Positions 1-9,003 of a stretch of DNA of 20,984 bases are shown here, piece by piece. The translations under genes were made by a program, and so were the position numbers. The notes under the pieces are model-generated. The model saw only the letters and a program-made list of their open reading frames with translations. It was not told where the DNA came from and ran no database searches. Position 1 is the first letter of the stretch. Each line of letters opens with the position of its first letter. The stretch is taken from NCBI GenBank assembly GCA_000787465.1, contig JSYX01000604.1, positions 1 through 20,984 of the forward strand. Direction: 5' to 3'. The DNA is from Thermomucor indicae-seudaticae (Eukaryota; Mucoromycota; Mucoromycetes; Mucorales; Lichtheimiaceae).

Positions 1-168
1 TGCCTGCGACATTACTTTTTGGAGATACTGTACGTAATCCAAGTACAACAGGAACATCTGTATACCATGACCCAAACAATTTCTTATTCAATATGTCTAT
101 TTTCGTCTGGTAGCACCCATGTTCTAAGACTAGGAGTATCTGAAAGGTGAAGGGATATACTGTAATCA
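1..168. other. Flank downstream of the asparagine synthetase pseudogene
   Basis: I see no coding region or RNA gene here. The original stop of the asparagine synthetase reading frame lies at 169-171, so this is its former 3' flank. The stretch is AT-rich. Confidence 0.5.
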
Positions 169-1770
169 TCAGGCAACTGTAGTGTATGCTGCTTCATGTA
201 CTCTCTGGGCGCGACCGGACGGACCTTCAGGGCAGCCCAATCGGTGCGCGGGACCCATCGGACCACGCTGGCCGTGCACGCTTCCTGCGGGTACCATTGT
301 TCGAACAGGACGCGGTGCATGTAAGCTTCTTTGGTCGTTGGTGGATCTTTAGGCCACCTCTTGTTGGCGCTGATGTGCTTGAGCGCGTCGATCCAGCTCT
401 ATTCGACTCCATCTGAAAACTGTTCCTTTTGACGCCATAAAATCTCCTTCGGTAGTAGCAGTACGTGGCTGTCAAACGCCTTGCGCAAAATGTACTTTTC
501 CCATATTACCGTTCGGCCGCTTGTCGCAGGGGCGAATATTCATCGCAAAGACCAAATACTTGTTGTCCGGGAACGGCACCCGCGCTTCCACTCCCGACGC
601 CATCGTCGACTTGTTGGCCCGTAGACAGTCGGCGTAATGCAGGTTCTTGACGCGGTTCACGGTCTCGGCATGAAACGAGGCATCGTCCGGCGCCGCATGG
701 AAGTGGAGGTACCCACCAAACACTTCGTCCGCGCCTTCGCCCGACAACACCATCTTGACTCGCAGCGACTTTGTTTTACGCGAAAGCAGGTACATGGGAG
801 GTCGACGCGCGAATCGTCGTGACATTGTACGTTTCCAAATGGTAAATCACACCACGCACCGCATCCAATGCTTCCTGGATCGTAAACGTGTACTCGTGAT
901 GGTTCGTGTTCGGGCGCCTCGCCTTCAAGACCAATCGAAAACGGATGCGTTCGTTCCGGGTCTGCTGCCTAGGGCTCGCACTGCGATCGCAGCAATCAGG
1001 CTGGAGTCGAGCCCACCAGACGGCAAGACACCAGACAGCAAGACGCCAAACAGCACTTATAGACATCAGCCGCTTTTTGACCGCACGCTCAAGCGTCTCA
1101 CGGAGGGTGTCGAGATCCACCAGGTCGGGTTGAACCATCGCACGGTTTGGCGCGTCGCCGAGTCGTAGACGTGTCCCGGATGAAAGGCCAGGATCTTGTC
1201 TTGGTTCAATGCCTTGAGCTCAGACGCGAAGTGCACTATGCCGGGCATATCGGATCGCCATCAATAGTACAGCGTCGTAACGCCAATCGGGGTCGCGAGC
1301 GGCGACCAACCTGTTCTGGTTCACGTCCAGCAGCACAAAACTAAACACACCATCGAGTCGGTGCAGCAAGTCAATGTCGTATTCCTTGTACGATAGAGCA
1401 CAGGTGAATATAGAGAAAGAATAGGCCAACCATTCGAGTTACCAAGTGCACGATCACTTTGCAATCGGATTGGGTTTGAAATGTATATCTTTCATGCAAC
1501 TGTTTGTAGTTGTATATTTCGCTATTGACAGTCAAGACAAGATTCTCGGACACGATGGGCTGTGCGCCAGAGCCTGCAATAATGTTTAGAAAAGGTGTGC
1601 AGAGGAAAAAGGTAGAGCTTACCAAGACCGACGATGGCTAGCGCTCATGCGCAAGGATGTGTTTCCCTATCGTATAGCACCCTGACCAATCCGGTCCACG
1701 ATGCCATATCCTGTGTCCATCATCAGTAAACATCTCCTTGATAGTTGTATATTGCGAATATGCCGCACAT
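169..1770 (-). pseudogene. Decayed asparagine synthetase (glutamine-hydrolysing)
   Basis: The functional family makes asparagine from aspartate, glutamine and ATP in the cytosol, using an N-terminal glutaminase domain and a C-terminal ATP-pyrophosphatase domain. Almost the whole protein can be followed on the minus strand in shifting frames. It begins with MCGIFAIYNYQGDV (nucleophile Cys2) at 1770 and continues through [66 protein letters not shown] (the PP-loop), [42 protein letters not shown] and VVRWVPRTDW. The original TGA is at 169-171. Lesions: TGA at 1723-1725 with a deletion of linker codons; a lost base and TAG at 1638-1640; an intron (1391-1442) whose acceptor reads CG; an extra base near 1288-1292; TGA at 1261-1263; a deletion near 1110-1130; a 15-bp duplication near 1020-1050; deletion and frameshift near 890-910; an extra base near 800; an extra base near 505; TAG at 399-401; and a lost base near 240. 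One intron (1574-1622) still looks normal. The family call is firm; loss of function is inferred from the number of lesions. Confidence 0.93.
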
Positions 1771-2180
1771 TGATAAAAAGCGATGAAAAATTGGATAATG
1801 TGTGTGCTCAAGGACATGGCTTTATGTGCGTAAATGCTGCGTAATGCTGGGGCGTTTCCTCTTGCAATGTGTGCTATCTCCTTTCGTTATACTGTTTATT
1901 GATTAGACTTTTGTACTGCTATATTGACATGGATATGGACAAAAAGATCTTTCAAATTATGGCGAACGTATATCCGAGTCGCTTGTCCTATGGAAACTAT
2001 CGTGCCAATGTCCACACTTGCAAGTACCCTTAATTCGCAAGGTCTCTTAAACTCATGCAGTTCTATATCTTGTAACCACTGCTGTTATTATACAAGAGCT
2101 TACAGGCTTGATCATGCTTGCTTCCAGGGCAATTTGAGCAAAAGCGGACTTTGCTGCCACCGACTTTCAATTTTTTTCTG
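1771..2180. other. Intergenic stretch between the pseudogene and THG1
   Basis: This 410-bp gap separates two divergent units and would have held both promoters. It is AT-rich, with a pyrimidine-rich T run (2170-2178) directly before the THG1 start. I see no convincing gene; the open frames in it lack family resemblance. Confidence 0.5.
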
Positions 2181-3260
2181 ATGGCCAACTCAAAGTACGA
2201 ATATGTTCGACAGTTTGAAACCGTGGACAAGCTACTTCCAAATACATGGCTCGTAGTTCGCATTGACGGGCGTGGATTCCATCGGTACTGAGTGAGGGAG
2301 AGAGGGAGAGAGACTGAAAGAAGGAGGCTGGGATTCTAAAGTATGATATCAAGGTTCTCGCAGGAGCATGGATTTCACAAGCCCAATGACCGACGCGCGA
2401 TTGATCTCATGAATCGGTGCGCGATCGAAGTCATGAAGGACATCAAGGATATTGTGCTGGCGTACGGGCAGAGCGACGAGTACAGTTTTGTGCTACCGAA
2501 GCATTGCAACCTTTATTCAAGGCGATCGAGGTAAAAAGCAAGAGAATGGAGCGAGTTACATTGGAGTGAGTGACATGGGCATGTAGTAAGATCGCGTCCA
2601 CTGTCGTGAGTCTGTTTGCTGCCATTTACGTCATGCGATGGCCCGAGTATTTCGGCGACGTCAAGTTACGCTATCCACCCTGTTTTGATTCTCGCGTTGT
2701 ATGTTATCCATCCGACCAAAACTTGCGTGATTACTTGAGTTGGCGACAAGCAGACTGTAAGTGCGTCTTTTGGCTTGGAGGCGAGGCAAGGATAGTATGT
2801 TCTCATCACTTTCTAGGTCACATTAACAATCTTTATAATACCACATTTTGGGCTATTGTACACTCTGGTAAGACCGAGGCAGAAGCCGAAGAGCAACTTC
2901 GAGTAAGTAAGAGGCTCTTGTTGAGGAAAGGGATCTCCTGATTGACGTCAAGACCACAGGGAACGTTTTCCAAAGATAAGCACGAAATTCTCTTTCAAAA
3001 TTACAATATCAATTACAACAACATTGAGCAAATTTACCGCAAAGGATCCGTTATCATACGACAAAAGGTAAACCTGTTTCTCTATGTCTCAAGCAAGACA
3101 GTATAAATACTTACGGCCAAATGATGATTAGACCAAGGTCACATCCATATCGCCCAACACGGGCGAACCCGTCGAACGCATCAAACTTGTACCGACACCT
3201 CTTCATGTAGATATCATTGGTCAAAGCTTTTGGGATGAACATTCATATTTATTAGAGTGA
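2181..3260 (+). CDS. THG1: tRNA(His) guanylyltransferase
   Basis: Thg1 adds the extra G(-1) to the 5' end of tRNA-His by 3'-5' nucleotide addition, creating the identity element for histidyl-tRNA synthetase. Six exons (2181-2284, 2354-2530, 2587-2756, 2817-2902, 2960-3067, 3132-3260) join in frame to 257 residues, close to the usual fungal length. The start is the ATG opening [13 protein letters not shown], the standard Thg1 N-terminus. The metal-binding carboxylates fall at the same numbers as in the human enzyme: Asp29 in [10 protein letters not shown], and Asp76 and Glu77 in GQSDEYSF. The middle has STVVSLFAA and [18 protein letters not shown]; the C-terminal region has [11 protein letters not shown] and the [12 protein letters not shown] tail. 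All introns are GT-AG, 56-69 nt, and every junction restores the family sequence. The stop lies 9 bp from that of the convergent P450. No lesion is visible. Confidence 0.96.
3248..3253 (-). terminator. Putative poly(A) signal of the P450 inside THG1
   Basis: The minus strand reads AATAAA here, 16 nt past the P450 stop codon and within the last codons of THG1 on the other strand. It is the only canonical hexamer I see close to the P450 stop. Its use is inferred. Confidence 0.45.
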
Positions 3261-3269
3261 TTATTATTA

Positions 3270-5059
3270 TTATGGACGATTGTGAAAGTATACCCATACA
3301 CCGTTACGGGGTTTGGTGGACAAGACCACCTTGGTGTCAATGACGTTGCCCGGTTTGAGCGAACACGTGAATTCATTCATGGTACAGGCAATCACGGTCC
3401 GCAGCTCGAGAATCGCCAAGTTCTTGCCCAGGCACGAATGGTTACCGAGGGTGAAGACGAGTTCTGGGAAGTTGTATTGTTGGTCTCGAGTAATGTGATG
3501 CGGTGAAGGAGAAGTAGGGGAAGTAGGAGAGGTGCGATAGGCGGGTGAGGTAGGAGAGATAGGAGAATTGATCATGTTATCAAAGTCTGGTCTTGCTACG
3601 GTGCTGTCTTGTTCGGGCTTGAGCCATCGTGAAGGATCAAAGCGTTCTGGATCGGGAAAGATGGCCGGGTTCATCTGGAGGCCGCGCACGTTGCACCAGA
3701 CTTCTGCACCGGCTGGCACGATGCAGCCGTCCACAGGTGTGTCGTGATTCACATGCATCGGGATAAAGACAACGGCTGGGTATTTACGCATTGTTTCGCG
3801 GTACACGGCAGTGACATACGGCATCTGGGCCAGCTTCTCGGCCGTGATGGTAGTCGGGTCCACGGGTGGCGGCCCAAGCACGCTCCGGACTTGCTCAAAC
3901 AGCTTCTCTTGGATCTCTGGGTGTCGTGCGAGCTCTGAAAAGCAAAACGCAAGCGTGTGCGCTGTCGTGTCGTGTCCGGCAAAGGTGAGCGATAAAAAGT
4001 CAGTGACCAGGTCCACTCGGTCAGGTGCGTATTGTCCGCTCGCCATCGCCGCTGCTGCAACCGACTTGAATGTTCCTGATTCATCGTTGTCCCGCAGAGC
4101 CCGGTCAAGCGAATCTTCAATAAACTTTTTGAGTAATGCGCGCGACGGACCAAAGGTTCGTTGTGCCCAGCGGGTCTTGTTCAACCCAAACGGAAGCCAC
4201 GCTTCAACGGATTGAAACCCAAGTCCAAGCTTGTGGTGTTCCTTCTAAAGAACAACTGTGAGCAGCAGCCCCTGCCCAACTATGTGTGCAATATCCATCT
4301 AACCTTCAGATTGTATCGGCCTCCGACGATGTCATAGTTCAAATCGCTTCGTCCATACAGATAGTAATTGATCACGTCCATGGTCAGGTCCATAAACGTT
4401 TCATCGAGTTCAATGGCTGTGCCTTGGTCTGCGTGCTCTGCAAACAGATCCAACAACTGTCGGGTCCGGGTGGATACGTAAGGAAGTAAATTAGGGACCA
4501 GTTGACGAGGTTGAAAGGGTGGCAAAAGCACATGGCGGCGCCAGCGCCACTCCTTTTACAACAAGTTATTGCCCAAGACATGGAAAAAAAGGTGAGAAGA
4601 GAGATGTGTGTATACCTCACCAATTGTATTGTTGATACTCTTGCCTCCAAATACGAGGTTCTGAATGAAGCGAATCAGATTGCCGCGCTGCACGTTGGTC
4701 CCACGGCCGTCCTTTCGTTTGACTTGACCGTCGACGAGGACATCCTTGATGCCCTTGAGGGTATTGACGAGCACGAGCGGGGTTCCCATGACCGACCAGC
4801 AGACGCTGATCGGCAGCTGGCGTGGATCCTGGCCGACCTTGATCAAGAACTCGGACAGCCTGTCCGTGCCGTCGTCGTCGCTGGGAGGCGGCACGAGGCC
4901 AAAGTGGGCCAGCCAAAAGTTGTTGGCGGGCGCGATCGGGGCCTTGGCAAGAGGCGATGTGTACCGACGGTAAAGGTACCGCACTACAAGTGCCGCCAGT
5001 GCAATCGATGGCGAAAGTAATAGTAGGGTCGCTAACAGTGAACCTTTGATGAGTTGCAT
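3270..5059 (-). CDS. Membrane-anchored cytochrome P450 monooxygenase
   Basis: A haem-thiolate monooxygenase, presumably on the ER and fed electrons by an NADPH-P450 reductase; the substrate is unknown. Three phase-0 exons (5059-4616, 4552-4304, 4244-3270) give 555 residues; the introns are 63 and 59 nt. The start is the first in-frame ATG, followed by a hydrophobic anchor (about residues 6-27) and a basic stop-transfer segment. Signatures in order: EWRWRRHVLLPPF of the C-helix region, oxygen-binding I-helix AGHDTT (320-325), the ExxR motif ETMR (381-384), PERF (430-433), and the haem loop FTLGNHSCLG with Cys502 as the thiolate ligand. The haem loop has Asn-His-Ser where many P450s have an Arg-containing stretch. 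Residues about 458-481 are a Ser/Pro/Thr-rich insert between PERF and the haem loop. I do not assign a CYP family; mucoralean families such as CYP509 would be the first to compare. Intact as far as I can see. Confidence 0.94.
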
Positions 5060-5292
5060 CTCGCGCACAACCGTTTTCCGTTTCTTTCCCACTCTTTTAA
5101 ATTGAGTATGTTAATCTTTTATTCATCGTATGAGCCAATCAATTCTAAAGACGACCAGCCCACTCCATGAATGGTTCTTTATACTCAGTCGTTGCCTTTT
5201 TTTGTTGTTGGATCAACATTCCAATGGGGGCAGATAATAAAGAGATCGATTTTCATTCATCTGGTTGTTGACTCCTTGTTTCTATAGTTACA
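5060..5292. promoter_or_regulatory. Bidirectional promoter region with two CCAAT boxes
   Basis: This 233-bp gap separates the divergent starts of the P450 (-) and the secreted-protein gene (+). CCAAT pentamers occur at 5135-5139 (GAGCCAATCA) and 5221-5225. They could be bound by the CCAAT-binding complex whose NF-YA subunit is encoded in this window; that link is inferred. Confidence 0.4.
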
Positions 5293-5997
5293 ATGGTTTC
5301 TGCTGCCGCTGTTACCTGGATCTTGTGTGCCTTGTGTCACGCTGCTGTGGTTCATGCACAATCGCAAGTGGCGAACACACTGGTTATGATGCCCACACCC
5401 GTTGCTGCTTGTTATCACAGCAACAAGCCAACGGTACCTGAACGCTTCATCGTGCCAGTCCAGAAACTGAACCCTGACGGTCTACCGGCGTTGCAACAAT
5501 CCGCGCCCGCGTTTGAACCTATCCAGATCGTACCACCCGCTGGAAAACAACAACAACGGCAACAACAACAGCAGGGCGGCAAGAGACCGATGCTCGCTAT
5601 GCAGGATAATGGACGCATCCATACTTTGGCATTGCCTCATACTCAGTTGCCGCGACCTCAAGCGTCTAGTAGTAGCGTACACGCGGTGGGTCTGGATGCC
5701 CTGGGACAAGCCAAGACGGTCGCCTTACCGATGACTGCAGCCGAGGCCATGCCCACACCCGTAGCAGCTGGCAGTGGGATGCTCAACAAGGCAGCCGCGG
5801 TTTGCCGTGGTCCGGTATCATTTGATCCCGCACTACTCATCAAGTTGCCTGACGGACGCTCTGTGCCCTCGTGTCGTAACGTCCCAGAAGGTAAAAAGAA
5901 TCATGCTGCAGAATACAAGGATGTATAGAACGCTGATATTTAACAAAAAACAGGGCTTTATTGCCTTGGGCCTGATGGAACAAGCCCTGTAAGTTGA
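5293..5997 (+). CDS. Predicted secreted protein of unknown family
   Basis: I do not recognise this protein. The ATG at 5293 opens a classic signal peptide (MVSAAAVTWILCALCHAAVVHA, likely cleaved near residue 22-23). The mature part is rich in Pro, Ala and Gln, with a Gln run (residues 86-94). It carries an internal repeat: MPTPVAA at 33-39 and again at 153-159, sharing a 14-nt identical stretch. Three PDG motifs occur near residues 61, 186 and 206. The open frame runs to 5928, but a good GT-AG intron (5891-5953, 63 nt, donor GTAAAAAG as in THG1 intron 2) would splice to 5954-5997 and give 213 residues with a different tail. Splicing adds a fourth Cys to the mature protein (C40, C171, C194, C203) and a third PDG motif, so I prefer it. 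A further GTAAGT at 5989 could be another donor. Probable extracellular or wall-associated role, inferred only from the signal peptide. Confidence 0.72.
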
Positions 5998-6313
5998 AAG
6001 AGCTGGCACGGGTATAATTAACTTTAGCTTATGGGTACAAGGATGTAGGAGGCTATTGAATGTTCTGGACATGATACAGGGATCCAATTTTCCTGTGATC
6101 CACAGTCTGTCTGCCACACTGTGACACCATCCACGATCGAATGTCGTTTAAAAGAAGACAAGTAGACATCATGTATTAAAACACAAGAACAATAACAGCA
6201 AAAAATAGACTATACATAAAACAAAAGCCAAAGAGAAGCTGTATACAACAAAGTTAAAAGAGAGAGAGAGAGAGAGGTGTGCGTATGCCAAGTACAGAAG
6301 AAGAGGGAGGAGT
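5998..6313. other. Convergent intergenic region with AG microsatellite
   Basis: This stretch lies between the ends of two converging genes and should hold both 3' UTRs. It contains a perfect (AG)9 dinucleotide tract at 6259-6276 and one copy of the 12-mer TACAAGGATGTA at 6036-6047. I see no coding region. Confidence 0.55.
6259..6276. repeat. (AG)9 microsatellite
   Basis: Nine uninterrupted AG dinucleotides lie in the shared 3' region of two convergent genes. Simple-sequence tract with no inferred function. Confidence 0.9.
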
Positions 6314-7358
6314 TTAGAGGATGTAACCTTGTGCAGTGGCCCAAGCTGTCGCTCGATCCGTCAGGCTTTGGGCCAAATCATCTGGTATTTCGCAGTAAAG
6401 CATTTTCTGCAACACGCGTTGTTTCCGTTCTGCCCACGTTTCTTCATCTTCGCCAAACAGCATGTCCGGTTCCGACAGCTCCATCGCAAACCGTTCATAG
6501 CACAATGTGAGTTCCGGGTCGGCGTCGTAATCGCTCATGGTCATCGGCCGGAAGGTCACGATGACTTCGGGTGCGAACGGAAAGAGTCCAGCGCGCGTCT
6601 CGTTGGCTCGAATAGGCATCTGCCTTACGCATTCGGACAGGAAGAGGGTCTGACACCATACTGGTATGTGACCGCGGACCAAGACATCGCTGGCGTTGCC
6701 ATAAGGATCGGTGTAGCGTGCTCCAAATGTATAGCTGTAGGGTATAAATCGTGACGCAGAGACAGTTTGTTGTAAAAGGTTCAAGAAATCGTCTGGATCT
6801 AGCCCTTCGTTAGTGAATCGTTATTGTTCTATAGACAAGCTACATACCGGAAATGTCTTGATCATGTTTTATTGTTGGTAACATGCTGGATGCACGCGGG
6901 GTGGACGGTTCCCATTTGGTCTGGACAAACACGCCGTTCCCGAGTCGTAGCAAGGTGGACCGATCCACGCCGACACCACCGCAATTGATCATTCGCAGAA
7001 ACAGGTTTTCTGAGCGCATACGTCGATAGACAGAGAGGTCGGAGAGGTCGTAGACGCCATTGAACCGGTGGAGGTATTGCTCCTTGAGGACCGTCTTGCC
7101 CAGCGGGGTGGACGTCAAGGCTTTGTTTTTCATGATGTAGTATTCGACGGGCGACGGTATGCCTGCGCCCGTGGAGGTGTAGATTGCTTCTCGGACCCGT
7201 GAGAGTGCGTACTGCCAGTCTTCATCGGATACGCACGGTAGCAACTGATCAGGCACGGAAGATGACGAATCAGCAAGGAGGAGCTGATCGATAGCATTGG
7301 GTCCGCTGAGGTCTGTTTCGGTGACGCTGTACCAAGGTGAAAAAGTCGCGGCTGACAT
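6314..7358 (-). CDS. Conserved-looking protein of unknown function, 331 residues
   Basis: I do not recognise the family. Two exons (7358-6848 and 6798-6314) flank a 49-nt intron and join in frame to 331 residues. The start is the first in-frame ATG. No signal peptide or membrane segment is apparent; the protein is acidic and soluble-looking. Visible features: a Ser-rich stretch near residues 34-38, a segment PSPVEYYIMKNKAL with a conserved-domain feel, a Gly-rich turn INCGGVGVD, an aromatic stretch RFIPYSYTFGARYTDPYG, and a Trp/Arg/Lys-rich C-terminus (DEETWAERKQRVLQK). Both halves have balanced protein-like composition and the intron restores the frame, so I consider it a real gene. It converges on the secreted-protein gene. 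A TATA-like element lies about 55-60 bp upstream. Confidence 0.75.
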
Positions 7359-7412
7359 GGTTAACAAGAGTCGGAAAGAACTCGAGGGGAAATAGAAACT
7401 TGCCCACGTTTG

Positions 7413-7421
7413 CTTATATAG
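7413..7421 (-). promoter_or_regulatory. TATA-like box for the 331-residue protein gene
   Basis: On the minus strand the sequence reads CTATATAAG, about 55 bp before the ATG at 7358, a suitable distance for a core promoter element. Confidence 0.45.
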
Positions 7422-7765
7422 CTATCTACATGGCATTTTCCCGTTTTCGTCGTGAGTCAAAAATTTTCTTTTTTTTCTACACACGAACCTTTCCTGCCAA
7501 CCCCTTCCTTTTGCTTTCTTCTCAGTTAATATATAAGTACGAAGGAGAATATATCATGCAGCATATTTGTTTCGCTTGATCTTGTTTTGCTCGGCTTTTT
7601 TTATTCAGCAAAAGCGTATGATTACAAAGGGAAGAAATGATCGACTTATTACGTTGCCCCCGGCGCCAGACCCGAAACCCCGCGCATCAGAAACCGTTTC
7701 GAGCCTGATCCGAACTCCCGCACCGCCTGAATGAATTATGTGGACGAATGTTTACTGATCACGTG

Positions 7766-7783
7766 TATCAGATCGATCTGATA
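7766..7783. repeat. 18-bp perfect palindrome
   Basis: TATCAGATCGATCTGATA is its own reverse complement. It directly follows a CACGTG E-box core (TCACGTGT, 7759-7766), with a further imperfect inverted pair CTGATCAC/GTATCAG around it. It could be a dimeric factor site or part of an inverted-repeat element. Confidence 0.6.
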
Positions 7784-8870
7784 AAATAGCGCCTTGGCAG
7801 GTCCTCTCCTGCGCCGCGCCTATTACACAAGCCCAGTTTTGTTTGCGCTGCGCAGCGAGCTACATGGCGAATATCCCCCGTTGCTTAGTAAGCGGAACGG
7901 GAAAATAAGTTTTTGCGCCCTCTTCCTATCGTTATTATTTTCGACACGCATTAGCAAAAACTACAGAAGACCAAGCGTGCGATTGAAAGAAAAGGACAAC
8001 GAGAACTAGATGCTAGGAATTTTCAAACAATCTGTATAGAGGTGCACCGATCAGTGCGCAATGGGGACCGCGCGGACAGCTTTCAGAAGACTAAGAATGC
8101 AAGTGATGTGTGCCTGATGCGACATCATGATCAAGCATCAACCTATACAAAAAGAAAGCCAGGGAAAAAGCATAAAACAGTGGATGGATGACCACACACT
8201 GCGCAATTTATATGCTGCTTTTGATGCTTTTTCGTTGGTGAATGTGCGGGTCCTTTCAAAGACAAAAAACCAGAGGCATTTTAGACATTACAAGAAGCAG
8301 TAGGGACAGCACGTACACTTTGTGCGAACAGGAAAACCAGGTTGGAATAATACTTGTTAAGACGGATAACTAAGCCCAATTTTTGCTTCACTCTGGGGGA
8401 TAGGAGGTTGCAGTTCCATCAGAGAAAATGCTCTATGATGAGGTAGTCAATATTAATACATTCCAGAATAAGAGACAAAGACTGCAGCTTGGTGGTGGTA
8501 AGCAGACGGGGTCCGGGATCGTGTGCTGGGTAGCACTCGGAGTGCTTCCGCTTTCAGGTTTGGTGATTCACTTGTTTCTTTCCTTGAAGACCATACAAAC
8601 AATAGGGCGTGTCATTTGATGACTAGAGACGTGATTTGCTCGAAATAATACAGAGAAAGAAGATGATTGAAGGGAGCGAAAAATTACAGGAACATTGGTG
8701 CACACTTTTTGGAGACATAACCCATAAGGACATCCCGAGCTTTATTAGAAGATAAAGCACTACGTGAACAGCAAATCTGCACTGCCATCTTCTTCGCGTG
8801 GAATCTTCTAAGCGAGAGATTTACAGCCCCGTATTACGGCAACTCACACTCTTTTAAAGTAATAAGCGCC

Positions 8871-8995
8871 TGTACGAATATTCGTTTGCGTAGGCTTTCA
8901 GATACGAATTTGCACTGGCAATATTCGAGCGAATACGAATGTGGCGAACCCAGTTGGCGAATGAATACGAATATCACCAATATTCGTTCGTGAAG
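8871..8995. repeat. Cluster of CGAAT/ATTCG motifs with a palindrome
   Basis: Within 125 bp the pentamer CGAAT or its complement ATTCG recurs about nine times. One pair forms the perfect palindrome ACGAATATTCGT (8874-8885), and there are runs such as GCGAATACGAAT and AATATTCGTTCG. Such subterminal motif clusters are typical of the ends of some cut-and-paste transposons, including hAT elements. No target-site duplication could be matched, so the transposon reading is inference. Confidence 0.6.
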
Positions 8996-9003
8996 ATCCC
9001 TAG

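Noticed and set aside
1261..1263. In-frame TGA in asparagine synthetase as possible recoding (selenocysteine or readthrough)
   Set aside because: The same gene carries many frameshifts, TAG codons and a broken splice site, so simple decay explains it.
3811..4215. 134-codon plus-strand open frame
   Set aside because: It is antisense to the third P450 exon, whose family motifs are unambiguous.
3270..7358. P450, secreted protein and unknown protein as a secondary-metabolite cluster
   Set aside because: No backbone synthase, transporter or cluster regulator is nearby, and the flanking genes are housekeeping.
7794..8619. Plus-strand open frames at 7794-8009 and 8428-8619
   Set aside because: They are short, lack family resemblance, and sit in DNA with palindromes and other non-coding character.
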